Below are positions 7,192 through 14,887 of a stretch of DNA of 17,795 nt, piece by piece; position 1 is the stretch's first letter, and each line of letters opens with the position of its first letter. Origin of the DNA: Rubrobacter sp. (GTDB lineage: Bacteria; Actinomycetota; Rubrobacteria; Rubrobacterales; Rubrobacteraceae); the NCBI GenBank assembly GCA_013695335.1, contig JACDAR010000008.1:1-17795 (forward strand). Direction: 5' to 3'. The translations under genes and the position numbers were made by a program. The notes beneath the pieces are model-generated. The model did no database searches. It was not told the origin of the DNA and was given only the letters and a program-made list of their open reading frames with translations.

Positions 7192-7989
7192 ATGATCGTA
7201 CTTCGCAGCAAGAGCGAGATAGAGTCCATGCGGCGTGCGGGAGACCTCGTCGCCCGCACGCTCGGCATGATCCAACCTCACATCAGTCCAGGAGTCAGGC
7301 TCGGCGAGCTTGACCGTCTGGTCGAAGAATTCATAGTCGCCGAAGGCGCACAGACCGTCTACAAAGGCTACCAGCCAAACCCATCCGTGCCGCCGTTCCC
7401 TGCCACCATCTGCACGGCTGTGAACGAGGAGATCGTCCACGGCATACCGGGCCGGCGGAAGCTGCGCGAAGGTGACATAGTCGGCGTGGACATCGGGGCC
7501 ATTCTGGGCGGATGGGTCGGCGACACCTGTTATACGTTCCCGGTCGGCAAGGTTTCTCCTGAGACTGCGAAGCTCCTTGAAGTGTCGAAGGAGTGCCTGG
7601 AGGCTGCTGTGGCCGAGGTGCGTCCTGGGAATCGTTTCGGGGACGTCGGGGCGGCGATCCAGGAGCTCGCCGAAAGTCATGGATACGGGGTCGTGCGGGA
7701 GCTTGGCGGGCACGGCGTCGGCCGCGATCTGCACGAGGAGCCTCACATAAACCACTTCGGGCAGCGGGGGCGCGGGATGCGCCTGCGCGAGGGGATGACG
7801 TTCACCATCGAACCGATGATCAACGCTGGCTCGCCCGATATCAGGTTGATGAAGGACGGCTGGACCATCGTCACCGAAGACGGGAATCTCTCCGCCCAGT
7901 ACGAGCACTCCATCGCAGTGACTGCGGATGGATGCGAAATCCTCACGCCCTGGCACGAGTACGTGGGCGAACCCGCCAGTTCTGCCTGA
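7192..7989 (+). CDS. map: Type I methionine aminopeptidase
   Basis: This 265-aa M24 peptidase removes the initiator Met from new proteins. All ligands are visible: substrate-contacting His83 (EEIVHGIP), and metal ligands Asp100 (VGVDIG), Asp111 (GDTCYTF), His174 (GGHGVGRDLHE), Glu207 (TIEPMI) and Glu238 (QYEHSIAV). There is no N-terminal zinc-finger extension and no type II insert, so it is a plain type I (MetAP-Ia) enzyme of normal length. The start ATG has no clear ribosome binding site; a short leader or leaderless transcript from TACCTT near 7172-7177 is possible. Many bacteria keep map near adk and infA. Here it stands alone beside an antibiotic-protection gene, so it may be a second copy, which this window cannot decide. 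Confidence 0.95.
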   Translation: MIVLRSKSEIESMRRAGDLVARTLGMIQPHISPGVRLGELDRLVEEFIVAEGAQTVYKGYQPNPSVPPFPATICTAVNEEIVHGIPGRRKLREGDIVGVDIGAILGGWVGDTCYTFPVGKVSPETAKLLEVSKECLEAAVAEVRPGNRFGDVGAAIQELAESHGYGVVRELGGHGVGRDLHEEPHINHFGQRGRGMRLREGMTFTIEPMINAGSPDIRLMKDGWTIVTEDGNLSAQYEHSIAVTADGCEILTPWHEYVGEPASSA

Positions 7990-8014
7990 TCCGCCAACCT
8001 ATCAACTGAATCCA

Positions 8015-8044
8015 TTACCCGCGGGGGCGGCCTGCTGCTAAACT
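8015..8044 (+). promoter_or_regulatory. Candidate promoter for the ribosomal protection gene
   Basis: TTACCC (8015-8020) and TAAACT (8039-8044) are spaced by 18 bases in the gap after map. They match the vegetative consensus at about three and four of six positions. A transcript would start near 8051 and first meet the GGAG site and ATG of the small upstream ORF at 8081. Support is by pattern only. Confidence 0.35.
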
Positions 8045-8080
8045 GTCTCCGGCAACAGAAGTCTGACCAGGGAGAAGAAG

Positions 8081-8191
8081 ATGCGCCCAGCGTACATGTC
8101 TATTCAGGGGAATATTTCCATCTATCTTGAGGACATGACGCTTTGTGAAAACTTTGAACCTGGGGATTCTGGCGCATGTAGACGCCGGTAA
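8081..8191 (+). CDS. Small upstream ORF (36 aa), candidate regulatory leader overlapping the ribosomal protection gene
   Basis: An ATG at 8081 is preceded by GGGAGAAGAAG, with GGAG six bases before the start, a better initiation site than that of the main gene. It opens a 36-codon frame starting MRPAYMSIQGNISIYLED and stopping at TAA 8189-8191. It runs in a different frame across the GTG start of the downstream GTPase gene (overlap 47 bases), and that gene's GAGGA lies inside it. Ribosomes on this ORF would control access to the main start. Some antibiotic-resistance genes, including tet(M), are controlled through translated leaders. I infer a similar role and have not matched this peptide to any known leader. 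The stretch is also more AT-rich than its surroundings. Confidence 0.4.
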   Translation: MRPAYMSIQGNISIYLEDMTLCENFEPGDSGACRRR

Positions 8192-10136
8192 GACGAGCCT
8201 GACCGAGCGGCTGCTCCACGCCGCCGGTGTCATCGACGAGATCGGTCGCGTCGATGACGGAAGTACCCAGACCGATTCGCTGCCGCTGGAACAGCAACGC
8301 GGCATAACCATCAAATCCGCCGTGGTGTCGTTCGTCATGGACGACGTTACGACCAACCTGATCGACACTCCGGGCCACCCTGACTTCATAGCCGAGGTCG
8401 AGCGTGTGCTTGGCGCCCTCGATGGCGTGGTGCTCGTGATCTCGGCTGTAGAGGGCGTGCAGGCGCAGACCCGCATCCTGATGCGGACGCTTCAGCGTCT
8501 GCGCATCCCAACCCTCATATTCGTGAACAAGATCGACCGCCCCGGCGCGCAGTACGAGGGTCTGCTCCACAGCATCTCCGAAAAACTAACCGCCGCTATC
8601 ATCCCGATGGGAGCGGCCATCCGGCCTGGCACTCGCAGCACCGATTTCACACCATTCGACGCGGGTGACTCCGGGTTTGTTTCGGGGATGGTGGATGTAC
8701 TCGCCGACCACGACGATCAGTTTCTCGCCGCATACGTGGACGATGAAACCACGATCTCGTACAACCGAATCCGCCGCGAGCTTGCGGCGCAGACCGGACG
8801 GGCGCTGGTGTATCCGGTGTACTTCGGGTCGGCGGTCACTGGCGCGGGGCTTGAGCCCCTGATCTCCGGCATCACGGAAATGTTGCCCGCCGCCGAAGGC
8901 GATGGGGATGGACCGGTTTCGGGCACGGTATTCAAGATCGAGCGCGGTCCGGCGGGGGAGAAGATCTCGTACGTCCGCATGTTCTCGGGGACGGTGCGGG
9001 TTCGGGACCGGCTGCAACTCGGCGAGGACAGCGAAGGGAAGGTCACCGCGATCAGCGTCTTCGAGCGCGGTTCCACCATCCAGAGCACGTCCGTGGAGGC
9101 GGGCCGTATCGGGAAGCTGCAAGGTCTGGACGGAATCCGCGTCGGGGACACCCTCGGCAAAGCGCGAACGAACTCGGCGGACCACTATTTCGCCCCGCCG
9201 ACGCTGGAGACTATCGTCGTTCCGGATCACCGCGAAGACAAAGGCGTAGTGTTTACCGCGCTCACCCAGCTCGCCGAGCAGGACCCCCTGATCGACGTTC
9301 GCCAGGACGACGCACGTCAGGAACTATTCGTCTCCCTATACGGCGAGGTTCAGAAGGAGGTTATCCAGGCGACGCTGGCGAACGACTTCGGCCTCGAAGT
9401 CTCATTCCGCGAGACGACGACCATCTGCGTCGAACGGCCCATCAGCCCCGGCGAGGCTGTCGAATTCATCTACGCAGACTCCAACCCGTTCCTCGCAACG
9501 GTCGGGCTGCGCATCGAACCTGCCCCTGACAACACGGGCGCCGAATTCCGGCTGGCAAGCGAGGTTCTCGGAACGATGCCGCACGCCTTCTTCAAGGCCG
9601 TCGAGGACACCGTGAAAGAGACGCTGCGTCAAGGACTCCATGGATGGGAGGTAACGGACTGCACGGTCACGATGACGCATTCCGGGTACGCGCCGCGGCA
9701 GAGCCATGCTCATCAGGGTTTCAGCAAGAGCATGTCGAGTACCGGGGAGGATTTCCGCAACCTGACACCGCTCATCTTGATGGGCGCGTTGAAACGAGCC
9801 GGAACCAGGGTGTACGAACCGATGCACCGCTTCCACCTCGAGATCCCGGCGGACACATTCGGGACGGCGATGCCCACGCTGGTGCGGCTGCGCGCCGTAC
9901 CGCAAAGCCAGGAACTACGGGAGACATCGTACTTGCTTGAGGGTGAGATACCGGCTGCCCGGGTACACGAATTGCAGCAAGAGCTTCCGGCGCTGACCCG
10001 TGGCGAAGGCGTGCTCGAATGCGATTTCGACGACCACTACGAGCCAGTCAGGGGCACGGTCCCAACCCGCCCGCGTTCGGACCACAACCCGCTCGACCGC
10101 AAAGAGTACCTGCTGCACGTCTCGCGGCGGGCCTGA
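8145..10136 (+). CDS. otrA: OtrA/TetM-type tetracycline resistance ribosomal protection protein (EF-G-like GTPase)
   Basis: This 663-aa translational GTPase of the ribosomal protection class dislodges tetracycline from the 30S A site using GTP. G-domain motifs: AHVDAGKT (10-17), RGIT (52-55), DTPGH (74-78), NKID (128-131). The N-terminus (LNLGILAHVDAGKTSLTERLL) and the absence of EF-G's G' insert fit TetM/OtrA rather than EF-G. The domain IV loop (about 511-537, HSGYAPRQSHAHQ then SKSMSSTGEDF) is longer than in TetM/TetO and recalls actinomycete OtrA, as does the C-terminus DHNPLDRKEYLL. Start is GTG, with GAGGA about 11 bases upstream inside the upstream ORF. The symbol is a family-level call; actual tetracycline resistance is not shown, and chromosomal members may have other ribosome roles. 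Confidence 0.88.
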   Translation: MKTLNLGILAHVDAGKTSLTERLLHAAGVIDEIGRVDDGSTQTDSLPLEQQRGITIKSAVVSFVMDDVTTNLIDTPGHPDFIAEVERVLGALDGVVLVISAVEGVQAQTRILMRTLQRLRIPTLIFVNKIDRPGAQYEGLLHSISEKLTAAIIPMGAAIRPGTRSTDFTPFDAGDSGFVSGMVDVLADHDDQFLAAYVDDETTISYNRIRRELAAQTGRALVYPVYFGSAVTGAGLEPLISGITEMLPAAEGDGDGPVSGTVFKIERGPAGEKISYVRMFSGTVRVRDRLQLGEDSEGKVTAISVFERGSTIQSTSVEAGRIGKLQGLDGIRVGDTLGKARTNSADHYFAPPTLETIVVPDHREDKGVVFTALTQLAEQDPLIDVRQDDARQELFVSLYGEVQKEVIQATLANDFGLEVSFRETTTICVERPISPGEAVEFIYADSNPFLATVGLRIEPAPDNTGAEFRLASEVLGTMPHAFFKAVEDTVKETLRQGLHGWEVTDCTVTMTHSGYAPRQSHAHQGFSKSMSSTGEDFRNLTPLILMGALKRAGTRVYEPMHRFHLEIPADTFGTAMPTLVRLRAVPQSQELRETSYLLEGEIPAARVHELQQELPALTRGEGVLECDFDDHYEPVRGTVPTRPRSDHNPLDRKEYLLHVSRRA

Positions 10137-10152
10137 CATAAAGGAGGTTTCG

Positions 10153-10881
10153 GTGAAGGACTACGAGCCGATCATGAGTTTCGGTGAGGATGATGCCAAA
10201 AGGTACGACGAAGAGCCACGCGGCGACGAGGACGCGGCCGTCGCGTTTCTGGAGAGGCTGGCGGGTGGTGGCCCCGCGCTGGAGCTCGCCGTTGGAACGG
10301 GCAGGATCGCGCTTCCCCTCACGGCCCGGGGAATCCGGGTGGACGGCATTGACCTCTCACCCGCGATGGTCGCCCGGTTGCGCGCCAGGCCGGGTGGTGA
10401 CAAGATGTCGGTCACTATCGGCGACTTCGCCGATGTGCCGGTCCCGGGCGCCTACCGTTTGATCTACGTCGTCTTCAACACGCTGTTCAACCTGCTGACT
10501 CAGGAAGACCAGGTGCGCTGCTTTGAGAACGTCGCCGCCCACCTCACCGGCGACGGCTCGTTCGTCATCGAGGCAGGCTCGCCCGCGTCCTTCTACCGCT
10601 TGCGCGACGACCAGTACGTTGATGCGGAGTCCATCGAAATCAATGAGGTGAAGCTGGATCTACTGCGTCACGACCCGGCGACGCAGATGCTCGACGAAAG
10701 CCACGTGTCCCTGTCGAGCGAGGGCGTGCGCCTGAACCCGGTCTCCCAAAGATACGCATGGCCGGCCGAACTCGACCTGATGGCGCGGATTGCCGGTCTG
10801 CGCCTGAAGGAGCGCTGGGACGGCTGGAACCGTGAACCGTTCACCGGCAGGCACAACGTCGTTTCCGTTTATGGACGCTGA
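10153..10881 (+). CDS. Class I SAM-dependent methyltransferase
   Basis: The protein is 242 aa. Motif I is ELAVGTGRIALPL (about 44-56), followed by the acidic strand end GIDLSP (Asp67) and GDFADVP (Asp91), which fit Methyltransf_25-type small-molecule methyltransferases. The middle section IYVVFNTLFNLL is the post-motif II strand typical of this group. I chose GTG 10153 because AAGGAGG lies 5 bases before it; the frame is open further back only as a shadow of the preceding gene. It starts 16 bases after the ribosomal protection gene and is probably co-transcribed with it and with the following phosphotransferase, which overlaps or nearly abuts its stop. The substrate is unknown; a role in antibiotic or ribosome modification is suggested only by neighbours. 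Confidence 0.88.
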   Translation: MKDYEPIMSFGEDDAKRYDEEPRGDEDAAVAFLERLAGGGPALELAVGTGRIALPLTARGIRVDGIDLSPAMVARLRARPGGDKMSVTIGDFADVPVPGAYRLIYVVFNTLFNLLTQEDQVRCFENVAAHLTGDGSFVIEAGSPASFYRLRDDQYVDAESIEINEVKLDLLRHDPATQMLDESHVSLSSEGVRLNPVSQRYAWPAELDLMARIAGLRLKERWDGWNREPFTGRHNVVSVYGR

Positions 10882-10885
10882 TCCG

Positions 10886-11779
10886 ATGCGCGCCGGAAAG
10901 ATGCACGAAGACGAAGTGAACATAGACGTATCGCTCGTGCGCCGATTGCTCACCGCTCAGTTCCCGCGGTGGGCAGACCTGCCGATCAGCGCGGTTCAGT
11001 CGACTGGAACGGTGAACGCCATCTACCGGCTTGGCGACCACCTCTACGTGCGCCTGCCGCGCGTGCGGGAGTGGACACAGGATCTGGACAGGGAGTGGCA
11101 CTGGCTCCCGAAGCTCGCTCCACGTCTGTCACTGCGGGTCCCCGAGCCGGTTGGGAAGGGCCAACCTGCGGGCTCGTACCCCTTTTCTTGGGCGATCTAC
11201 GGATGGATTGACGGCCAGCCGTATTCGGACGAGCTCGTTAACGATGAACGTCAGGCGGCCAGGGATCTCGCGCGGTTCGTAGTCGAGTTGCGCCAAATAG
11301 ATCCCGTTGTCGGGGCGCCTCGCGGCGGGCGCAAGCCACTCCGTGAGCTCGATGCCGTCACGCGCTCGGCGATCAAGTCGGCGCAGGACATCATAGACGG
11401 CAGTGCGGCCATCGCCGCCTGGGAGTGCGCACTCGAAGCGCCCGAGTGGAAAGGAACGCCGGTGTGGATACACGCCGACCTGTTGAGGCCCAACTTGCTC
11501 GTTCATGACGGCCGGCTCTGCGCGGTCATCGACTTCGGAGGTATCGGGGTCGGTGATCCCGCCGCCGACGTGATCGCCGCGTGGAGCGTATTCGGCCATA
11601 CCGGACGAGGAACGTTTCGCAGCGCCCTCGATGTCGACGACGGCACCTGGAACCGAGCGCGCGGCTTCGCACTCCACCAGGCGGCCATGATCATCCCGTA
11701 CTACAGCGAGACGAACCCGGGGTTTGTCTCGTTAGCGAAGCGCACCGTCGAAGAAATCCTCGCTGACATCAACACATGA
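10886..11779 (+). CDS. APH-family phosphotransferase (aminoglycoside phosphotransferase-like kinase)
   Basis: The protein is about 297 aa with the kinase-like fold of the APH family. The N-lobe carries TGTVNAIYRLGDHLYVRLPR (nucleotide loop and the strand where the usual Lys is replaced by Arg). The catalytic loop is HADLLRPNLL (His196, Asp198, Asn203), and the metal-binding DFG is IDFGGIGVGDPAAD (Asp216). The family opening 'KMHEDEV...LVRRLLTAQFPRWADLPI' supports a start at ATG 10886; ATG 10871 (overlapping the upstream stop by 11 bases) and ATG 10901 are alternatives, none with a strong ribosome binding site. Members phosphorylate aminoglycosides, macrolides or small metabolites; which one cannot be told here. 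A decayed fragment of a paralogue follows directly after the stop. Confidence 0.85.
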   Translation: MRAGKMHEDEVNIDVSLVRRLLTAQFPRWADLPISAVQSTGTVNAIYRLGDHLYVRLPRVREWTQDLDREWHWLPKLAPRLSLRVPEPVGKGQPAGSYPFSWAIYGWIDGQPYSDELVNDERQAARDLARFVVELRQIDPVVGAPRGGRKPLRELDAVTRSAIKSAQDIIDGSAAIAAWECALEAPEWKGTPVWIHADLLRPNLLVHDGRLCAVIDFGGIGVGDPAADVIAAWSVFGHTGRGTFRSALDVDDGTWNRARGFALHQAAMIIPYYSETNPGFVSLAKRTVEEILADINT

Positions 11780-11900
11780 TTTCTCGGGGGTGGGGGATTC
11801 CTCGTGCGATCTGACGATTGCATGGACCCTGTTTCGAGGGGAGAGCCGGGAAATATTCCGTGCGGCCCTCGGGCTGGACGACCACGACAGTAACCAGTGA
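11778..11900 (+). pseudogene. Remnant of a second APH-family phosphotransferase gene (C-lobe piece)
   Basis: A 40-codon frame begins at the TGA of the intact APH gene and runs to TGA 11898-11900. It reads DFSGVGDSSCDLTIAWTLF and then RGESREIFRAALGLDD. This matches the segment of the intact neighbour from DFGGIGVGDPAAD through AAWSVFGHTGRGTFRSALDVDD, and the APH family pattern (GDPACDLAIAW) even better. It has no start codon, two residues of the DFG region are missing, and nothing of the N-lobe or the rest of the C-lobe is left, so it cannot be functional. It looks like the trace of a tandem APH gene deleted down to a stub. The remaining bases to 11984 hold no recognisable gene. Confidence 0.72.
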
Positions 11901-11984
11901 CGCCAGGTGTTCGACGATCTGGCTAGCAACCAGTGTTATAACGTACTGATGTAATAAGACAATCTTTCCGAATGGATCAGGGAT

Positions 11985-13474
11985 CTAGCAGATGTGCTCC
12001 AGGGCCGAAGCAAGACGGCGCACCCCGGCGCGTATCTCATCTTCGTCCACAGCCGGGTAGCCAAGCATGAGCCCTCCCCGTTTGTCCGGCGCGGTCCCGT
12101 AGAGTGAGACGGCGGTCGCCTCGACTCCTCTTTCCAGGGCGTGCCGCGACGCTTCGCGGTCGTCCACGCCTTCTGGGAGCCACCCGACGAGGTGCATACC
12201 GGCGTCGGCTGGCCTGACGTCGAGAAGGCCGAATAGCTCGCGATCCGCTGCTTCGATCAGGGTAGCCTGGCGTTTGGCGTAGAGCAGGCGCATCCGGCGA
12301 AGGTGACGGGCGAAGTGGCCGCCTGTTATGAAATCGGACAGGATCGCCTGTTCCACGGTAGGTGGATGCCTGTCGGTCAGTTCGCGGGCCGCGGTGAAGG
12401 CGTCAACAAGATCTGGCGGAACGACGAGGTATCCGAGGCGCAGTGCGGGGAAGAGGACCTTGCTGAAGGTGCCTATGTAAACGACGCGCTCTTCAGGGTC
12501 CAGCCCCTGTAAGGCTTCGAGGGGACGGCCCGTATAACGGTACTCGGAGTCGTAATCGTCTTCGAGTATCCACGCCCCGGCTTCGGCAGCCCAGCGGATC
12601 AGGGCCATCCTTCTTGCGAAGCTCATGGTCACCCCGATCGGATACTGGTGCGACGGCGCGACGTAAGCGAGCCTGGCGCCGGGCGCGCGCTCCACGCCTG
12701 CGGCGACGTTCAAGCCCTCCCTATCTACCGGCACGGCGGCCAGGCGCGCCCCGGCCCCGATGAGGGCGCCGCGGGCGCCCATGTTTCCGGGATCTTCGAC
12801 CCAGGCTAGATCTCCAGGGTCGAGCAGCACCCTCGCGGCGAGGTCGAGAGCCTGCTGCGAGCCTGAGACCACGATCACCTGTTCCCACGTACACCGCACA
12901 GCCCGCGCAGCCCCGAGATGAACTGCGATAGCCTCTCTCAACGGCCTGTACCCGGCCGGGTCTCCGTACCCGAGCAAACCCCCCGCCGGACGCCGCCACG
13001 CCCGGCTCGCCAGCCTCCGCCATACCTCCCAGGGAAACTCCGCGAGCGCCGGAACCTCTGGCCGGAAAGCCCGCGGCGGCCCCAGATCCCTGGTGTCCGT
13101 GGCCGGCGTCGCAGCCAGGAGACATCCCCGCTTAGATATCTCACGGCCTGAACCCACACGCCGCTGTCCTTGTCGTATCCCGAAGCCGGGCGCAGCAGAT
13201 TCTCCGGCAGAGACTTCGCACCGTAGGTCCCCGACCCCACCCTGCCTTCGAGATAGCCTTCGGCCAGCAGCGGCAGGAACGCCCCCATCACCGTATTGCG
13301 CGACACCCCGAGCCCGGCGGCAAGCTCCCGCGTCGAGGGCAGCCTCGTACCTGCGGCGAGCCGTCCAGAAAGGATGGCCCCGCGCAGACCATCGTAGAGC
13401 TGGCGATGCAGTGGCACTCTGGAGGACCGATCCACCGCCGCCACGAACGGCACGGACCCGGAAACCTTCGACAT
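11985..13474 (-). pseudogene. MocR-type regulator (GntR wHTH + PLP aminotransferase domain), frameshifted
   Basis: Two frames together make one MocR/PdxR-like protein. The first, from ATG 13474, encodes a GntR winged helix (VPLHRQLYDGLRGAILSGRL, LPSTRELAAGLGVSRNTV, EGYLEGRVGSGTYG) and continues as far as WVQAVRYLS. The homologous continuation (KRGCLLAATPAT, then PPRAFRPEVPALAEFP) is in the neighbouring frame and runs to the stop at 11985. It includes the fold-type I aminotransferase features EDDYDSEY and GTFSKVLFPALRLGYL, with the PLP lysine in FSK. The switch lies at about 13128-13145 and needs one base added (or a -1 shift). No classical slippery heptamer is visible, so mutation or a sequence error is likeliest. 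It is divergent from the cupin-GNAT-cupin-GST cassette, its probable target. MocR proteins sense PLP-linked or amine ligands. Confidence 0.85.
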
Positions 13475-13524
13475 CAAACCTCACCTCCCACAAATGGCAC
13501 CAACAAAATAGGTGAAAATGGTTC

Positions 13525-13553
13525 TTGCGTAAAGACCAATGTGGCTCTAGTTT
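13525..13553 (+). promoter_or_regulatory. Candidate promoter of the cupin-GNAT-cupin-GST cassette
   Basis: TTGCGT (13525-13530) and TAGTTT (13548-13553) stand 17 bases apart in the gap between the divergent MocR gene and the first cupin gene. Both match the consensus at only three of six positions, as might be expected for an activator-dependent promoter. The gap 13475-13590 is comparatively AT-rich, as regulatory DNA often is. No convincing direct repeat for MocR binding was found by eye. Confidence 0.35.
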
Positions 13554-13590
13554 AGGATGGAAGGCGGGCAGACGATTCGAGGAGGTTGGC

Positions 13591-13932
13591 GTGGCGGAGG
13601 TCGTAAATTGGAGCGAGCTTCCGCTGGATGGTGGTTCGCGCGAGTTCGAGGGGTATCTTCACGGTAGCGACGTATCGCTGATACTCGTCGAGGCGTTGCC
13701 CGGGCGTGGTCCGAGGTTGCACAAGCATCCGTACCAGGAGATCTTCGTTGTGCAGGAAGGCCGTGCCACCTTCACGGTCGGCGAGGACACGGTCGTGGCG
13801 ACGGGAGGGCAGATCCTGGTTGCCCCGGCCGGGGTGCCGCACAAGTTCGTCAACTCGGGAGACGGGCTGCTCCGGCAAGTAGACATCCACGCCAACGACA
13901 GGTTCATCACAGAATGGCTGGAGGAGGAATGA
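13591..13932 (+). CDS. Cupin-domain protein (first of two in the cassette)
   Basis: This is a 113-aa single-domain cupin. Motif 1 is LHKHPYQEIFVVQEG, with metal ligands His44, His46 and Glu50. Motif 2 is APAGVPHKFVNSG, with His84. The short length and the KHPYQEIFVV pattern resemble small metal-binding cupins used as dioxygenases, isomerases or sugar-binding proteins; the substrate is unknown. I chose GTG 13591 because AGGAGG lies five bases before it; the frame is open upstream but lacks homology. The gene opens a co-directional cassette, and its stop overlaps the next start as ATGA, so translation is coupled to the GNAT gene. The divergent MocR gene probably regulated it. Confidence 0.88.
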   Translation: MAEVVNWSELPLDGGSREFEGYLHGSDVSLILVEALPGRGPRLHKHPYQEIFVVQEGRATFTVGEDTVVATGGQILVAPAGVPHKFVNSGDGLLRQVDIHANDRFITEWLEEE

Positions 13933-14543
13933 GCGCGTACAAAGACCTGGCGATGGTGTTGAAGGGTGGGGTGGTGCGCCTGGAGCCGCTGAGGCCGGAA
14001 CACGAGGAAGGACTGTTCGAGGCTGCCCAGGAACCAGGCATCTGGCGCTGGATGCCAGCGAACCCGGCCGGGGACCGCGAGGCTTTCGGTTCACTGTTCA
14101 GGAGCGCGCTTTCTGCTTCGGACGCTGGAACCGAGGCAGCCTTCGCCACCATCGACGCGAAGACTGGCGAGCCCATCGGCAGCACCCGCTACCTGGCTCT
14201 GCGGCCCGAGCACAAGGGGCTGGAGATCGGCTGGACCTGGCTCGCACCATCCTGGTGGAGAACAGGAGCCAACGTCGAGGCGAAGCTGCTCATGCTGGGG
14301 CACGCTTTCGAGCGGTTAGGATGTATGCGCGTGGAGTTCAAGACGGATGCGCGCAACGAGCGGTCGAGGGAGGCGATCTCGGCTCTCCCTGCGAAATTCG
14401 AGGGGATATTTCGGAAGCACATGATCCTACCCGACGGCGACACGCGAGACTCCGCCTACTACAGCATCACCGACGAAGAGTGGCCCGAGGTCGAACAGAA
14501 CCTCCGTCGGCGGCTTGCATCACATGGAGGGGAGGCGCGATGA
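13929..14543 (+). CDS. GNAT-family N-acetyltransferase, RimJ/RimL-like
   Basis: The protein is 204 aa and resembles the RimJ/RimL (Acetyltransf_3) branch: RLEPLRPEHEEGLFEAA, EIGWTWLAPSWWRTGANVEAK, then HAFERLGCMRVEFKTDARNERS and GIFRKHMILPDGDTRDSAYYSI. These cover the acetyl-CoA site (WRTGANVEAK) and the C-terminal strand pair. In relatives the helix after ARNERS reads RLGAK; here it is SALPAK, a local deviation. It acetylates a protein N-terminus or a small amine, target unknown. ATG 13929 follows GGAGGAGG and overlaps the cupin stop as ATGA; the in-frame ATG at 13914 is therefore not preferred. Position between two cupins suggests joint action on one small molecule. Confidence 0.9.
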   Translation: MSAYKDLAMVLKGGVVRLEPLRPEHEEGLFEAAQEPGIWRWMPANPAGDREAFGSLFRSALSASDAGTEAAFATIDAKTGEPIGSTRYLALRPEHKGLEIGWTWLAPSWWRTGANVEAKLLMLGHAFERLGCMRVEFKTDARNERSREAISALPAKFEGIFRKHMILPDGDTRDSAYYSITDEEWPEVEQNLRRRLASHGGEAR

Positions 14544-14887
14544 GCGATCTCCAGAAGCCCGAACGACACCGGGTGACGGTCGCCGAAGCGCTGGAGCATC
14601 TGCCTGGGTCGGATGGGGAGCGTTTCGCCGAGGTTCTCGGGCACGGGACTATGCAGGTCGAAGTCTACGCGCCGCGCGGCCATGATCCACAGACGCCCCA
14701 CACCCGCGACGAGTTGTACGTTGTAGTCGAAGGCTCTGGCGAGTTCGTGAACGGGCCGGAGCGGCATCGCTTCGGGCCGGGCGACGTGCTGTTCGTGCCT
14801 GCTGGCGTCGATCATCGCTTCGAAGACTTCACGGACGATCTCATCGTATGGGTGATCTTCTACGGACCAGAGGGAGGAGAATTATGA
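14540..14887 (+). CDS. Cupin-domain protein (second of two in the cassette)
   Basis: This 115-aa cupin differs clearly from the first. Motif 1 is GHDPQTPHTRDELYVVVEG, with His48, His54 and Glu58 as candidate ligands. Motif 2 is FGPGDVLFVPAGVDHRFEDF, with His92. The TRDELYVVVEGSGEF wording is common in Cupin_2 proteins of unknown substrate. ATG 14540 follows GGGGAGG and overlaps the GNAT stop as ATGA, so the reading frame upstream of it is only a shadow. Its own stop overlaps the GST start in the same way. The four genes from 13591 to 15501 are thus a chain of translationally coupled frames, strong evidence that the products work together in fixed proportion. Confidence 0.88.
   Translation: MSDLQKPERHRVTVAEALEHLPGSDGERFAEVLGHGTMQVEVYAPRGHDPQTPHTRDELYVVVEGSGEFVNGPERHRFGPGDVLFVPAGVDHRFEDFTDDLIVWVIFYGPEGGEL

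Noticed and set aside
7171..7956. 261-codon minus-strand frame opposite map
   Set aside because: It lies wholly within the methionine aminopeptidase gene, whose metal ligands are all intact; the antisense product matches nothing I recognise.
6248..11898. Ten-base word AGTAACCAGT present in two intergenic gaps (6248-6257 and 11889-11898), with a related word near 11930
   Set aside because: In a window this long many ten-base words recur by chance, and flanks do not match, so it is not evidence of a dispersed repeat or operator.
13130..13145. Programmed -1 ribosomal frameshift in the MocR gene
   Set aside because: No X-XXY-YYZ slippery heptamer or obvious downstream stem is seen at the switch point, so mutation or sequencing error is the simpler reading. 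Kept only as an alternative.
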